From positions 1 through 44,514 of the forward strand of contig NZ_JALDSX010000028.1 of NCBI RefSeq assembly GCF_022748595.1: 44,514 nucleotides of DNA. Direction: 5' to 3'. Made by a program: the position numbers and the translations under genes. The stretch is from Brevibacterium sp. ZH18. Its GTDB lineage: Bacteria; Actinomycetota; Actinomycetes; Actinomycetales; Brevibacteriaceae. Below the pieces are notes generated by a model. That model was not told the origin of the DNA, made no database searches, and saw only the letters and a program-made list of their open reading frames with translations. Below, piece after piece: positions 32,295 through 39,708 of this stretch (its first letter is position 1; each line of letters opens with the position of its first letter).

Positions 32295-32663
32295 ATGACT
32301 GTCACAGGGCCCGACTTCGTGGCACTGCAGGTGCGAGACCTGGAGAAGGCCGCAGACTTCTACGAGAACACGATCGGACTCACGCGAGCACCCGCGGGAC
32401 CTCCCGGTGCGGTCGTCTTCACGACCTCTCCGATTCCATTTGCCGTCCGTGAGCCGCTGCCCGACGTCGATCTCGATTCGGTCGAGCGTCCGGGAACAGG
32501 CGTTGCACTGTGGTTCAGCTGCGATGACGCGCAGGAACTCCATGACCGTCTGGGTGAGGCCGGCGTCGCGATTCTGCGTTCGCCCGCACCCAGCCCCTTC
32601 GGATTGACCTTCACCTTCGTCGATCCCGATGGCTACGCGGTCACCGTCCACAACGCGAGCTGA
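32295..32663 (+). CDS. glyoxalase/bleomycin-resistance fold protein
   Basis: Vicinal-oxygen-chelate fold protein of 122 residues. Paired beta-alpha-beta modules: DFVALQVRDLEKAADFYENT at the start and TFTFVDPDGYAVTVHNAS at the end, with GVALWFSCDDAQELHDRLGEAG between. Members include glyoxalase I, dioxygenases and antibiotic-binding proteins, and the specific activity is not assignable. GGAG 4 bases before the ATG at 32295 favours this start over ATG 32283. Divergence from the MarR gene suggests induction by a toxic compound. Confidence 0.9.
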   Translation: MTVTGPDFVALQVRDLEKAADFYENTIGLTRAPAGPPGAVVFTTSPIPFAVREPLPDVDLDSVERPGTGVALWFSCDDAQELHDRLGEAGVAILRSPAPSPFGLTFTFVDPDGYAVTVHNAS

Positions 32664-32807
32664 GCTGAGCCGTAGAGGGCTGAGCGAGGCCGATACAGGA
32701 TTGCGCGCATCCGATACGGAATCGCGAGAGGCCGAGCATCCGTGGATGACCGCCCCGGCGAGGTGTGGTGGTTCAGGGAACCGGCTGCTCGCTCAGCTCA
32801 GGTCAGC

Positions 32808-33239
32808 TCAGGTCAGCGAATCGATGATCTTCGTGATCCGGCGCTGCCGCGTCTCTTCGGCCTTCGCCGACTCGACCTGTCGGACGTGCTCCTTGCGCTT
32901 CGAAGGAGCCAGCACATCGAAGGCCTCGCGAACGTGGGAACGATCGAGTGCCTCGGCGAGGTCATCAGGAACCGGGGTCTCCCGGGACGACGTGTCGTGG
33001 GTCAAGGTCACCTCGTGGGTTTCGCCGCCGGAGACGCCGATCGTCTCGCGGTGCTCCTTGGCCAGCGGCAGGAGGAACCTCCCGCCCATCACCGCAGTGG
33101 TCGAGGTGTAGGAGTAGCCGGCGATCGTGACGATGACCGGGACTCTCTTTCCGGCGCCGAAGCCGAGCACGACGTCCTCGGGCACCTCGATGCCGACGTT
33201 GTTGCCCAGCTGCAGAAGAGTCGTCGTGAAGGTGACCAT
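32808..33239 (-). CDS. DUF1905/YdeI-like protein
   Basis: Protein of 143 residues. The N-terminal beta-barrel DUF1905 domain (FTTTLLQLGNNVGIEVPEDV, KRVPVIVTIAGYSYTSTTAVMGG) is followed by a helical YdeI/OmpD-associated C-terminus (VREAFDVLAPSKRKEHVRQVE, RQRRITKIIDSL). This combination is common and of uncertain function; YdeI homologues have been linked to bacteriocin or peptide tolerance. TAGAGT ends 6 bases before the ATG, so the gene may be leaderless. The 144 bases between it and the glyoxalase gene hold only a 10-nt duplication (GCTCAGGTCA twice). Confidence 0.88.
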   Translation of the reverse strand: MVTFTTTLLQLGNNVGIEVPEDVVLGFGAGKRVPVIVTIAGYSYTSTTAVMGGRFLLPLAKEHRETIGVSGGETHEVTLTHDTSSRETPVPDDLAEALDRSHVREAFDVLAPSKRKEHVRQVESAKAEETRQRRITKIIDSLT

Positions 33240-33245
33240 GGCCGA

Positions 33246-33251
33246 ACTCTA
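33246..33251 (-). promoter_or_regulatory. ydeI-like gene -10 box, probable leaderless start
   Basis: On the minus strand TAGAGT (33251-33246) ends 6 bases before the ATG at 33239. No ribosome site is present. Confidence 0.45.
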
Positions 33252-33260
33252 CGCGTTGCC

Positions 33261-33351
33261 GGGCTCAGCGTCAGCTGTTGGGCTGAGTTTCGCTGTCAGT
33301 CTCAGCGTCACTGCCGGGCTCAGCGTCGTTGTCAGGCTCAGCGTCACTGTC
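33261..33351. repeat. 18-nt tandem repeat at methyltransferase 3' end
   Basis: Four 18-nt units (33280, 33298, 33316, 33334) of the form GGGCTCAGCGTCACTGCC and a fifth of 19 nt (33261) span the C-terminal codons and the stop of the methyltransferase gene. They encode an acidic DSDAEP-like tail. The extra base in the fifth unit is past the stop. Confidence 0.85.
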
Positions 33352-34299
33352 GTACCCGGAGTAGCGAGGCAGCCACCGGGCCACACGCAGGCAGTATGTG
33401 TCGTACTCGGCGCCGAAGCGCTGTCTGAGATCGTCCTCCTCATGCGGGATCACCAGCCAGTTCCACAGCAGCGAACCGACCACTGCGTAGGCGATGACCA
33501 TCCACGATCCGAAGAGGAGTCCGACCGCCACTCCCTGCCCGAGGCCGGCGATGGCCATCGGATTGCGGACGAAGGCGTAGGGCCCCCGCACGACGAGGTG
33601 GTTGGCCATCTCGGAGGGCAGCGCAGTGCCGGATCCGAAGTTCGCAATCGCGCGTGCTGACCACACGCCGATGACGGTGGAGAGAGCGAGGAGCGCGAAC
33701 CCGGCCACAGCGACGAGGATCGACGTCTTCACGACCAGCTCCCACCGCTGTTCGAACGAGTTGATGATCGCTGGCACGATGATGAGGAACACGACCCAGA
33801 ACACGATGAGCTGAACCGTCGTCCGCAGCAGCACCTGTGAGCGCACACGCGTGCGCGAACTCCTGAAGGCGAACGGGCCGACGAGGAGACGCTCGGACGG
33901 GACCTTGCCCGTGAGCATGAGGATCCCGGCGATGACGCTGCCCACCGATGCGGCGACCATGAGTACGGCACCCAGACCCGCCTGGGCGGTCACGGTGGCA
34001 TAGATGATGAGCCCGATCGTGAGCAGGACGGTCCAGGGCACGACGATGAACACGGCCCAGCGGACGTTGAGTGCGACGATCGCCGAGGCGATGACGAAGA
34101 GCGGGATGTGAACAGAGGAGGCGAGGACCGGGTCGATCCCGCCGAGAGTCGCGTCGCGCAGCGTTGGAAGCGTGGAGATTCCGAGCCACCAGGCAGCCCC
34201 GACGAGTGCCTGCAGGGCGAAGTACATGCGGGCGTGGAAGATCCTCGGCCGCGTCGTCGGACGGAGGTGCCTGGTCGGCTCTTTCATTGAAGGGCTCAT
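33271..34299 (-). CDS. isoprenylcysteine carboxyl methyltransferase-like membrane protein
   Basis: Membrane protein of 342 residues with about eight helices. The C-terminal part carries the ICMT/PEMT-type methyltransferase pattern: LVVRGPYAFVRNPMAIAGLG, then helices, VIPHEEDDLRQRFGAEYDTYCLRVARWLP. In the family this segment binds S-adenosylmethionine; the acceptor (lipid, isoprenoid or quinone) is unknown. The N-terminal half is extra hydrophobic sequence not needed for the family. The acidic, repeated tail (DAEPDNDAEPGSDAE) comes from the 18-nt repeat. The ATG at 34299 overlaps the phzF-like stop by 4 bases, so the two genes are coupled; ATG 34287 is an alternative. Confidence 0.85.
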   Translation of the reverse strand: MSPSMKEPTRHLRPTTRPRIFHARMYFALQALVGAAWWLGISTLPTLRDATLGGIDPVLASSVHIPLFVIASAIVALNVRWAVFIVVPWTVLLTIGLIIYATVTAQAGLGAVLMVAASVGSVIAGILMLTGKVPSERLLVGPFAFRSSRTRVRSQVLLRTTVQLIVFWVVFLIIVPAIINSFEQRWELVVKTSILVAVAGFALLALSTVIGVWSARAIANFGSGTALPSEMANHLVVRGPYAFVRNPMAIAGLGQGVAVGLLFGSWMVIAYAVVGSLLWNWLVIPHEEDDLRQRFGAEYDTYCLRVARWLPRYSGYDSDAEPDNDAEPGSDAETDSETQPNS

Positions 34300-35162
34300 G
34301 CGAACGCCGTCCCATGGAAGCAGACGGTCGTGGCTCCGCCGACCCAGATTGTGTCTGCGTCGGGGTTCCCTTCGTCTGCGCGGGCTTCGCGGGAGATCTC
34401 GATGACGCCGGCCCGTCCCAAGGCGGTGCCCTGGGTGACCGTGTACTTTTCGGGTGCGAGGCCGGCTCCGATGAGCCATTGCGCGACGGAGGCGTTGAGG
34501 CTGCCGGTGACGGGATCCTCGGCCACTCCTACGCCCGGCACGAAGGCGCGGATCTCGTACTCGTGGTCTGAGCCGGCCGGATGGGCGCCGAGGACGCCGA
34601 GCTTGGTATCGGGAATCTGTGAGAAATCCGGTTCGAGAGCGAGGACCTGCGCGGCGCTGGCCAACCTCACTGCGGCCCAGCCGGGACCGTTGTCGGCCCA
34701 CTGGTGGTCGAGGATGTCCTCGCGTTCGAGGTGCAGAGCCTGCGCGATCTGGGTGACGAAGTCCTCGTCGAGTGGGCCCGAGCGGAGACGTTCGGGAGCG
34801 GCGAATGCCAACGTCCGGTCGCCTCGGCGGATATCGACGAGTCCCGCACCGCACTCCTGGATCAGGGCGCCGTCATTGCGGGGCACGCCGCCGGCGGCCA
34901 GCCACGCGGCAGCCGAACCGAGTGTGGGGTGACCGGCGAAGGGGAGTTCCCGGGCGGGAGTGAAGATACGCAGTCGATAGTCGGCGGCCGGATCAGTCGG
35001 GGGGAGGACGAAAGTCGTCTCCGACAGGTTCGTCCAGTTCGCGATCCGGGCCATCTCCTCATCGGCAAGTCCGTCAGCATCGAGCACCACGGCGACGGGG
35101 TTGCCGTGGTAAGGCTCGGCGGAGAAGACGTCGACCTGGGCGAATGCTCGATTATGGGGCAT
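34296..35162 (-). CDS. PhzF-family isomerase
   Basis: Protein of 288 residues with the two-lobed diaminopimelate-epimerase-like fold of PhzF. Landmarks: FAQVDVFSAEPYHGNPVAVV, the catalytic Glu48 in NWTNLSETTFVLPP, ELPFAGHPTLGSAAAWL, and in the second lobe IRAFVPGVGVAEDPVTGSLN. PhzF itself makes phenazines, but most homologues are of unknown substrate, and no other phenazine genes are present. AAGGAG lies 5 bases before the ATG. It leads a two-gene operon with the methyltransferase. Confidence 0.93.
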   Translation of the reverse strand: MPHNRAFAQVDVFSAEPYHGNPVAVVLDADGLADEEMARIANWTNLSETTFVLPPTDPAADYRLRIFTPARELPFAGHPTLGSAAAWLAAGGVPRNDGALIQECGAGLVDIRRGDRTLAFAAPERLRSGPLDEDFVTQIAQALHLEREDILDHQWADNGPGWAAVRLASAAQVLALEPDFSQIPDTKLGVLGAHPAGSDHEYEIRAFVPGVGVAEDPVTGSLNASVAQWLIGAGLAPEKYTVTQGTALGRAGVIEISREARADEGNPDADTIWVGGATTVCFHGTAFA

Positions 35163-35321
35163 ATGTGCTCCTTTTCGGGGATGAGCAGCAGAGGAGTGCT
35201 AGTTCCCATCGTAATCGCCTGAGCCTCCAGGTCAGGGACGCGGGCCGGAGCGCACCGTGGATGGGACCGGGGATTGAGCGATGGTGAGGGTCAAGGGACG
35301 TGTCGGTTCAGACGGGGGAGT

Positions 35322-35435
35322 GCTGGATGGGTCAGGGAATGCTGGATGGGTCCGCACTTGCTGGATGGGTCGGGGAGTGTGGGGTGGGTCAGCGGTTGCT
35401 GGAAGGATCAGGGAGTGTGGGGTGGCTCAGCGGTT
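35322..35435. repeat. 19-nt tandem repeat, six copies plus partial
   Basis: Six 19-nt units, for example GCTGGATGGGTCAGGGAAT and GTGGGGTGGGTCAGCGGTT, begin at 35322, 35341, 35360, 35379, 35398 and 35417, with a partial seventh at 35436. Units alternate between two types in the second half. The array lies in the 396-base gap between phzF and the M50-like gene. The rest of the gap shows only the phzF ribosome site. Confidence 0.9.
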
Positions 35436-35558
35436 GCTGGCCGATGACTGTCGATCAGCTGAGGACTCCGTACAGACTCGCTTCATAGACTGGGCTGCTA
35501 TGGACGAGCAACTGAAGTCAGAGGCGCCCGCGGTGGCGGCGATGCGGGGAGTGCCTTC

Positions 35559-36302
35559 ATGGATCTGAAGCAGGGCGTGGCTACGTGGTGGGATGCCATC
35601 ACGTCCGGATTCGGGCGGCAAGATGACTTGGAGCTGGGCGTGGTCCAGCTGCTCATGGTCATCGGTATCCCTCTGATCGTCACGCTGACCCCGGCGGTCT
35701 GGCGGTTCTTCGGCCTCTTCGTCACGTTCGTCCACGAGCTCGGGCACGCGTTCGCAGCGCTGATGACAGGACGTGTAGTCAAGGGGATCTCACTGAACTT
35801 CGACCATTCAGGACAGATGAACTCCTTTGGCCGAGTCGGCTTCTCCGCCACCTGGTCGGGCTTCTGGGGGTATCCGGCCCCCGGCGTTCTGGGATTGGTC
35901 CTCATCACCTCGGCGATTCACGGGTGGGCGCCGTTGGCGCTGTCGATCGGCGCGCTCATCCTGCTGGTCGCCCTCATTTTCATCCGCAACCTCGCGGGAG
36001 CCGCGATTGCCGTGGTCACAGCAGTGGCCGCACAGCTCGTCGTCGTGTTCCTGCCTGTCGAATGGATCGCCGTCTTTGTGGCGGGACTGGGAACAGCCCT
36101 GGTCATCGGCTCGCTCAAGGACCTCGTCAAGGTGATCCGCGTCCACACCCGACGCCGTCACGTCCAGCAGTCCGACGCTTTCATCCTCAGCCAGGGATCG
36201 AGCGTCCCCGCAGGGATGTGGTTGACGCTGTTTACCCTGGTCATCGGCGTCTGTGCGCTCACCTCGGCGTACATTCTGTACTCCGCAGCAATCATGGCGT
36301 AG
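35559..36302 (+). CDS. M50-like membrane metalloprotease
   Basis: Integral membrane protein of 247 residues with about six helices. The zinc-protease motif HELGH is in FVTFVHELGHAFAALMTG at about 55, typical of M50B-like site-2-type proteases that cut within membranes. A hydrophilic segment (GISLNFDHSGQMNSFGRVG) follows, then GYPAPGVLGLVLI and further helices. A second conserved Asp motif of classical M50 enzymes is not obvious, so activity is not certain. The ATG at 35559 has GGGGAG 7 bases upstream; upstream ATGs at 35500 and 35542 are not in this frame. The substrate is unknown. Confidence 0.85.
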   Translation: MDLKQGVATWWDAITSGFGRQDDLELGVVQLLMVIGIPLIVTLTPAVWRFFGLFVTFVHELGHAFAALMTGRVVKGISLNFDHSGQMNSFGRVGFSATWSGFWGYPAPGVLGLVLITSAIHGWAPLALSIGALILLVALIFIRNLAGAAIAVVTAVAAQLVVVFLPVEWIAVFVAGLGTALVIGSLKDLVKVIRVHTRRRHVQQSDAFILSQGSSVPAGMWLTLFTLVIGVCALTSAYILYSAAIMA

Positions 36303-36359
36303 ACAGGTTCGGGTCGTGAAGGGATCGTAGGCGCGGGCATTCGCGTCCGGACCGGATGG

Positions 36360-36365
36360 AAGAAT
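36360..36365 (+). promoter_or_regulatory. HAD gene -10 box, probable leaderless start
   Basis: AAGAAT ends 7 bases before the ATG at 36373. No ribosome site is seen. Confidence 0.4.
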
Positions 36366-36372
36366 CGACAGT

Positions 36373-37059
36373 ATGGAACTCAAGCCGAAATACTCTGCTG
36401 TCCTGTTCGACTGCGACGGCGTGCTCGTCGATTCCGAGAACATCACCAATACGGTGCTGCGCGGGATGCTGCACGACCTGGGCTGGCAGCTCAGCCGAGA
36501 GGAGTGCCTGTCCCGTTTCGTCGGAAAGATGCTCCGTGACCAGGTCGACGTGATCGAAGAACACACCGGATTCCGCATCGACGCCGAGTGGCTGACCGAG
36601 TTCCGGCGGCGTCGCAACGTCGCGCTCGAGGCCTCATTGGAGGCGATTCCCGGAGTCGCCGAGGCGGTCCGTGCCCTTGACGCCGTCTATCCCGGCCTCC
36701 TCGCGTGCGCTTCGAGCGCTGATCGCCCCAAGATCGATATGCAGCTGAAGAAGATCGGCCTCTTCGACGTGTTCGAGGGCCGGATCTTCTCCGGAATGGA
36801 GCTGCCGAAGTCGAAGCCGGCCCCGGACGTGTACCTCGCCGCTGCTCGCGCATTGGGGGTCGATCCCGCCGAGGCGGCCGTGATCGAAGATTCGCCCACC
36901 GGCGTCATCGCGGGGCGAGCTGCAGGTTCTCATGTGCTCGGCTTCTGCCCGGATTCCCCGGTTCATCAGAGCCCGGAAACCCTGATGGCGGCCGGTGCTG
37001 ACGAAACGTTCGACGCGATGGGCCAGCTGCTGGGACTGCTGACTGTCCAGGCGAGCTGA
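36373..37059 (+). CDS. HAD-superfamily hydrolase, beta-phosphoglucomutase-like
   Basis: Cytosolic phosphatase or phosphomutase of 228 residues, HAD subfamily IA. Motif I is FDCDGVLVDSE with the two catalytic aspartates (about 12 and 14), followed by a helical cap. Motif II is ACASSADRPK, motif III includes the Lys in GMELPKSKPAPDVYL, and motif IV is AVIEDSPTGVIAGRAAG. The substrate, a sugar phosphate or similar, is not assignable. It lies 70 bases after the M50-like gene with its own -10 box and is followed by a G-rich repeat tract. Confidence 0.93.
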   Translation: MELKPKYSAVLFDCDGVLVDSENITNTVLRGMLHDLGWQLSREECLSRFVGKMLRDQVDVIEEHTGFRIDAEWLTEFRRRRNVALEASLEAIPGVAEAVRALDAVYPGLLACASSADRPKIDMQLKKIGLFDVFEGRIFSGMELPKSKPAPDVYLAAARALGVDPAEAAVIEDSPTGVIAGRAAGSHVLGFCPDSPVHQSPETLMAAGADETFDAMGQLLGLLTVQAS

Positions 37060-37106
37060 CTGGGTGGAAGAGCGCGGGGCGGGCGGTGAGGGAGGCTGCC
37101 GACGCT

Positions 37107-37246
37107 GGTGCGGTCGGGTCGGGTTTTCGGGGCGGGGCTCGTGCGGGCGGGTCGGATGTGGTGCGGGCGGGGCTGGTGCCGTCGGATGTGGTGCGGGCGA
37201 GGCACGGTCGGGCCGGGTTTGGTGCGGTCGGTTCGGGTTTTCGGGG
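37107..37246 (+). repeat. G-rich direct-repeat tract with G-quadruplex motif
   Basis: G-dominated plus strand. A 26-base element starting GGTGCGGTCGGGTCGGG recurs at 37107 and 37221 with one mismatch. A 19-base element GTCGGATGTGGTGCGGGCG recurs exactly at 37151 and 37181. Four G-runs at 37116-37137 (GGG, GGG, GGGG, GGGG with loops of 2, 5 and 1) fit a quadruplex pattern. It is noncoding. The following 37260-37426 is AT-richer and leads into the HNH gene, with TAGAAT at 37378-37383 as a possible -10. Confidence 0.75.
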
Positions 37247-37426
37247 TCAGGTTTGCCGGCCGAGTGAACTGTTTTCGGCCGAAGAGGGTTCAGTATAAAG
37301 ATGTGACTGCGTGTCGATAATAGTATTGATGTTCTAGTTGTAATCGAACTGTTACATTCATTGTTGGAATTGACGAGTAGAATAGAGGTAGGCACTCACA
37401 CCGACGTGAAGAGCAGGTGACCACCA

Positions 37427-39649
37427 GTGAAGCACCCCTCCGATTCCGACAGCACCGCTTCCGAACCTGCCCATGAGCCGACCGATTCCGCTGGTTCTTC
37501 AAATTCCGCCGACTCCGCCGATTCCACTGGGTCTGTTGAGAATCCCGAAACGACTGAAACTGCTGACTCCACTTCGACCGGTCCCTCTCAGTCAGCTGGG
37601 TCGACGGAGCCGGGGGCGCCCCCGCGCTCCGCCCGCCGTCTCAGCATCGATGCCGACTCTCCCTTCGCGGATGCTGTCGATGTATTTGCTGCCAGTGATC
37701 GCGCCCAGCTTTCGGTCCTTGATGTCTCAGCGGGACTGTTCTTCAGCGAGACCGTCGAAAACCTTCGTCTCTTCAATCCGCATCCGGAATCCCCGTACCA
37801 GCACGCCACGATCGCCGAGACAGTCAGAAGATACCGTCGAGAGGCACGCCCGAGCTGTTCGAAGAAGAATGCCTCGACGAACGGTGGTACGAAGGCGAAT
37901 GCAACAGAGGGCAACGCATCGACAGGGAGCGGATCGAAGGGGAACGCATCGAAGGGGAACGCATCGACGGAGAGCGGATCCCAAGGGGGCGGATCCAAGT
38001 TGCCGTCGTTTCCCAAATTCCGAATGAATCAGACCTTCTACGGGTGGGTTCACGAACTGTCACAGGCAGAGGACATTGCTGAATTCACCACGGTGATGGG
38101 CTCGACCACAGCAAAGGCCTATACCCAGATCACATCAGCGATGACGCTGATCCACGGGCTCCCGAAGTTCTATCAGCGCTGCTTGGCTGGCGACTTCACC
38201 ATTGAGCACGTGAACGCCACCGCGCACGCCTGCAAGGATGTGAAGTTCGAGAATCTTCCCGCGGTTGACGACTATCTCGCAGAACGACGTGCCGACATCA
38301 CGATCGAGACGTTTAAGAAATCGTTGGGAATGAAGATAGCGGTTCTGGAGCCGCTTGAAGACCGCCTCGAGGAAGCGAGCAAGCGGAGGCGTGTCGACAT
38401 CACCACCACCCCCGACGGGACTGCTTACCTCACGCTGACTGGCCCTGCTCCCGAACTGCAGGCGTGCTATCTCAGAATCGCAGCCTTTGCGCGTGCAATA
38501 CATTCAGGCAATATCGCTCCATTCAGTGATCAGATGCCTACTGGTGCGTCCATGGACGACGATCGCGGGATCGACGCTCTTATGTTCGACATCCTGACTC
38601 GCACATGCCCGCAGCTGAAGATTCAGGTCACCTCCAACAACACGACCACCGGCGAGACCTCAACCCGAGACATTCCCTTGGACAGGGACGGGCTCAATGG
38701 CACCTCGGTGACACCGGAAGACGTGATCAATGCCGTGAACGAGGCAGCTGCCGGGGCAACCTCGAGTGCCGAGTCGGCCGCGGGATCCGGTGCGCGTTCC
38801 GGACGTGCCGCCGGCGACGAGGACGTCCAAGCATTCGCTGTTCTCACGATGCCGACGCACGGCCAATGGTTCGAATCCCAGGCCAGGATGATCACTACGG
38901 TCCCGTTCCTCACGCTCACCGGTGACTCCGACCTTCCAGGGTCCTTCTCCAGCGGATCACCTATCCCGGCAGACACCGTACGGCGGGTTGCTGGCCACTC
39001 GAAGACGTGGACTCGCATTCTCACTGACCCTGCGACTGGAACGCCGATCGATGCGAAGGCGACCACCTATCAGATCCCGGCGGCGATCCGTCAGACGCTG
39101 GTGGCGAAATGGCAGATGTGCACCATTCCGGGGTGCATCCGGCGAGCAGAGACGTCGGAGATCGACCACATCGTCCCCTTTGATCACGATCATCCGGAAC
39201 AGGGCGGTCTGACTCGCTTCGAGAATCTCCATCCGCTGTGCAAAATGCATCACCAAGCCAAGACGGATCGCAGATATTCAGTGCGCATGCCTCGAACCGG
39301 CCTCTTGGAATACGTATTCCGCCATGGAATCACCGCAGAGGTCAGTCCCGGAGACCATCCGATCAATGCGGAACACGCGAAGCTGTTCGATGAAGTGCAT
39401 TTCAGGGAGAAGCCGCCTCCGGGAACCGGAGATCAGGTCAATGGCATACCTGATCCAACGAATCCACCTGCGCCGAAGTCCCCGCCAGTGGGACGTCCAT
39501 TTCACGGGGACACCTGTGTCTCGGAACAGCGACCGGGCCCAGCACCCGGCGATGGGAAGCCCGGATGGGTGAAGTCCAATCCATTCATCAGTTCGAGCAC
39601 GGTGCAGAACGAATGGATATGGGACTCAGGGGAGCGCCCGCCGTTCTGA
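37427..39649 (+). CDS. DUF222/HNH endonuclease-domain protein (13E12 type)
   Basis: Protein of 740 residues. It has a disordered Ser/Asp/Thr-rich N-terminus of about 75 residues, then a DUF222 domain interrupted by a low-complexity Asn/Ser/Gly/Lys stretch (15-nt DNA repeats at 37911-37985) and continuing through YGWVHELSQAEDIAEFT and GDFTIEHVNATAHACK. The C-terminal HNH nuclease (about 561-612) has CTIPGCIR, EIDHIVPFDHDHP, RFENLHPLCKMHH with zinc-type cysteines and catalytic His. A Pro/Gly-rich tail ends it. Families like this occur in many copies in actinobacterial genomes and may be mobile or act on DNA; their function is unknown. The start is GTG; AGGTGA 6 bases upstream is a fair ribosome site. 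The region upstream is AT-richer than the neighbours. Confidence 0.88.
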   Translation: MKHPSDSDSTASEPAHEPTDSAGSSNSADSADSTGSVENPETTETADSTSTGPSQSAGSTEPGAPPRSARRLSIDADSPFADAVDVFAASDRAQLSVLDVSAGLFFSETVENLRLFNPHPESPYQHATIAETVRRYRREARPSCSKKNASTNGGTKANATEGNASTGSGSKGNASKGNASTESGSQGGGSKLPSFPKFRMNQTFYGWVHELSQAEDIAEFTTVMGSTTAKAYTQITSAMTLIHGLPKFYQRCLAGDFTIEHVNATAHACKDVKFENLPAVDDYLAERRADITIETFKKSLGMKIAVLEPLEDRLEEASKRRRVDITTTPDGTAYLTLTGPAPELQACYLRIAAFARAIHSGNIAPFSDQMPTGASMDDDRGIDALMFDILTRTCPQLKIQVTSNNTTTGETSTRDIPLDRDGLNGTSVTPEDVINAVNEAAAGATSSAESAAGSGARSGRAAGDEDVQAFAVLTMPTHGQWFESQARMITTVPFLTLTGDSDLPGSFSSGSPIPADTVRRVAGHSKTWTRILTDPATGTPIDAKATTYQIPAAIRQTLVAKWQMCTIPGCIRRAETSEIDHIVPFDHDHPEQGGLTRFENLHPLCKMHHQAKTDRRYSVRMPRTGLLEYVFRHGITAEVSPGDHPINAEHAKLFDEVHFREKPPPGTGDQVNGIPDPTNPPAPKSPPVGRPFHGDTCVSEQRPGPAPGDGKPGWVKSNPFISSSTVQNEWIWDSGERPPF
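37911..37985. repeat. 15-nt in-frame repeats in HNH gene
   Basis: Units related to GGAACGCATCGAAGG, arranged as a 30-base, a 15-base and a 30-base copy, encode a repeated GNASxGSGSK pattern. Confidence 0.7.
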
Positions 39650-39666
39650 CGGGTCACCTCACCTTC

Positions 39667-39691
39667 GGTTGGGCGTATTCGTCGGCCAACC
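39667..39691. terminator. weak hairpin between convergent HNH and permease genes
   Basis: GGTTGG (39667-39672) pairs with CCAACC (39686-39691) across a 13-base loop, 17 bases after the HNH stop. Confidence 0.3.
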
Positions 39692-39708
39692 TCGGCGCTC
39701 TGATGACC

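Noticed and set aside
34296..35162. Phenazine biosynthesis locus
   Set aside because: A single PhzF-family gene without other phz genes is typical of housekeeping homologues.
35281..35568. Short plus-strand frame through the 19-nt array
   Set aside because: It is made of the tandem repeat, has no ribosome site, and its peptide is low-complexity Gly/Trp/Val. The M50-like gene starts in another frame.
37064..37320. Three overlapping plus-strand frames in the G-rich tract
   Set aside because: All three frames are open only because the strand is nearly free of A and so of stop codons. The peptides are Gly/Arg/Val repeats.
37427..39649. Restriction-modification or toxin-antitoxin system
   Set aside because: No methyltransferase, specificity subunit or small partner gene is next to the HNH gene.
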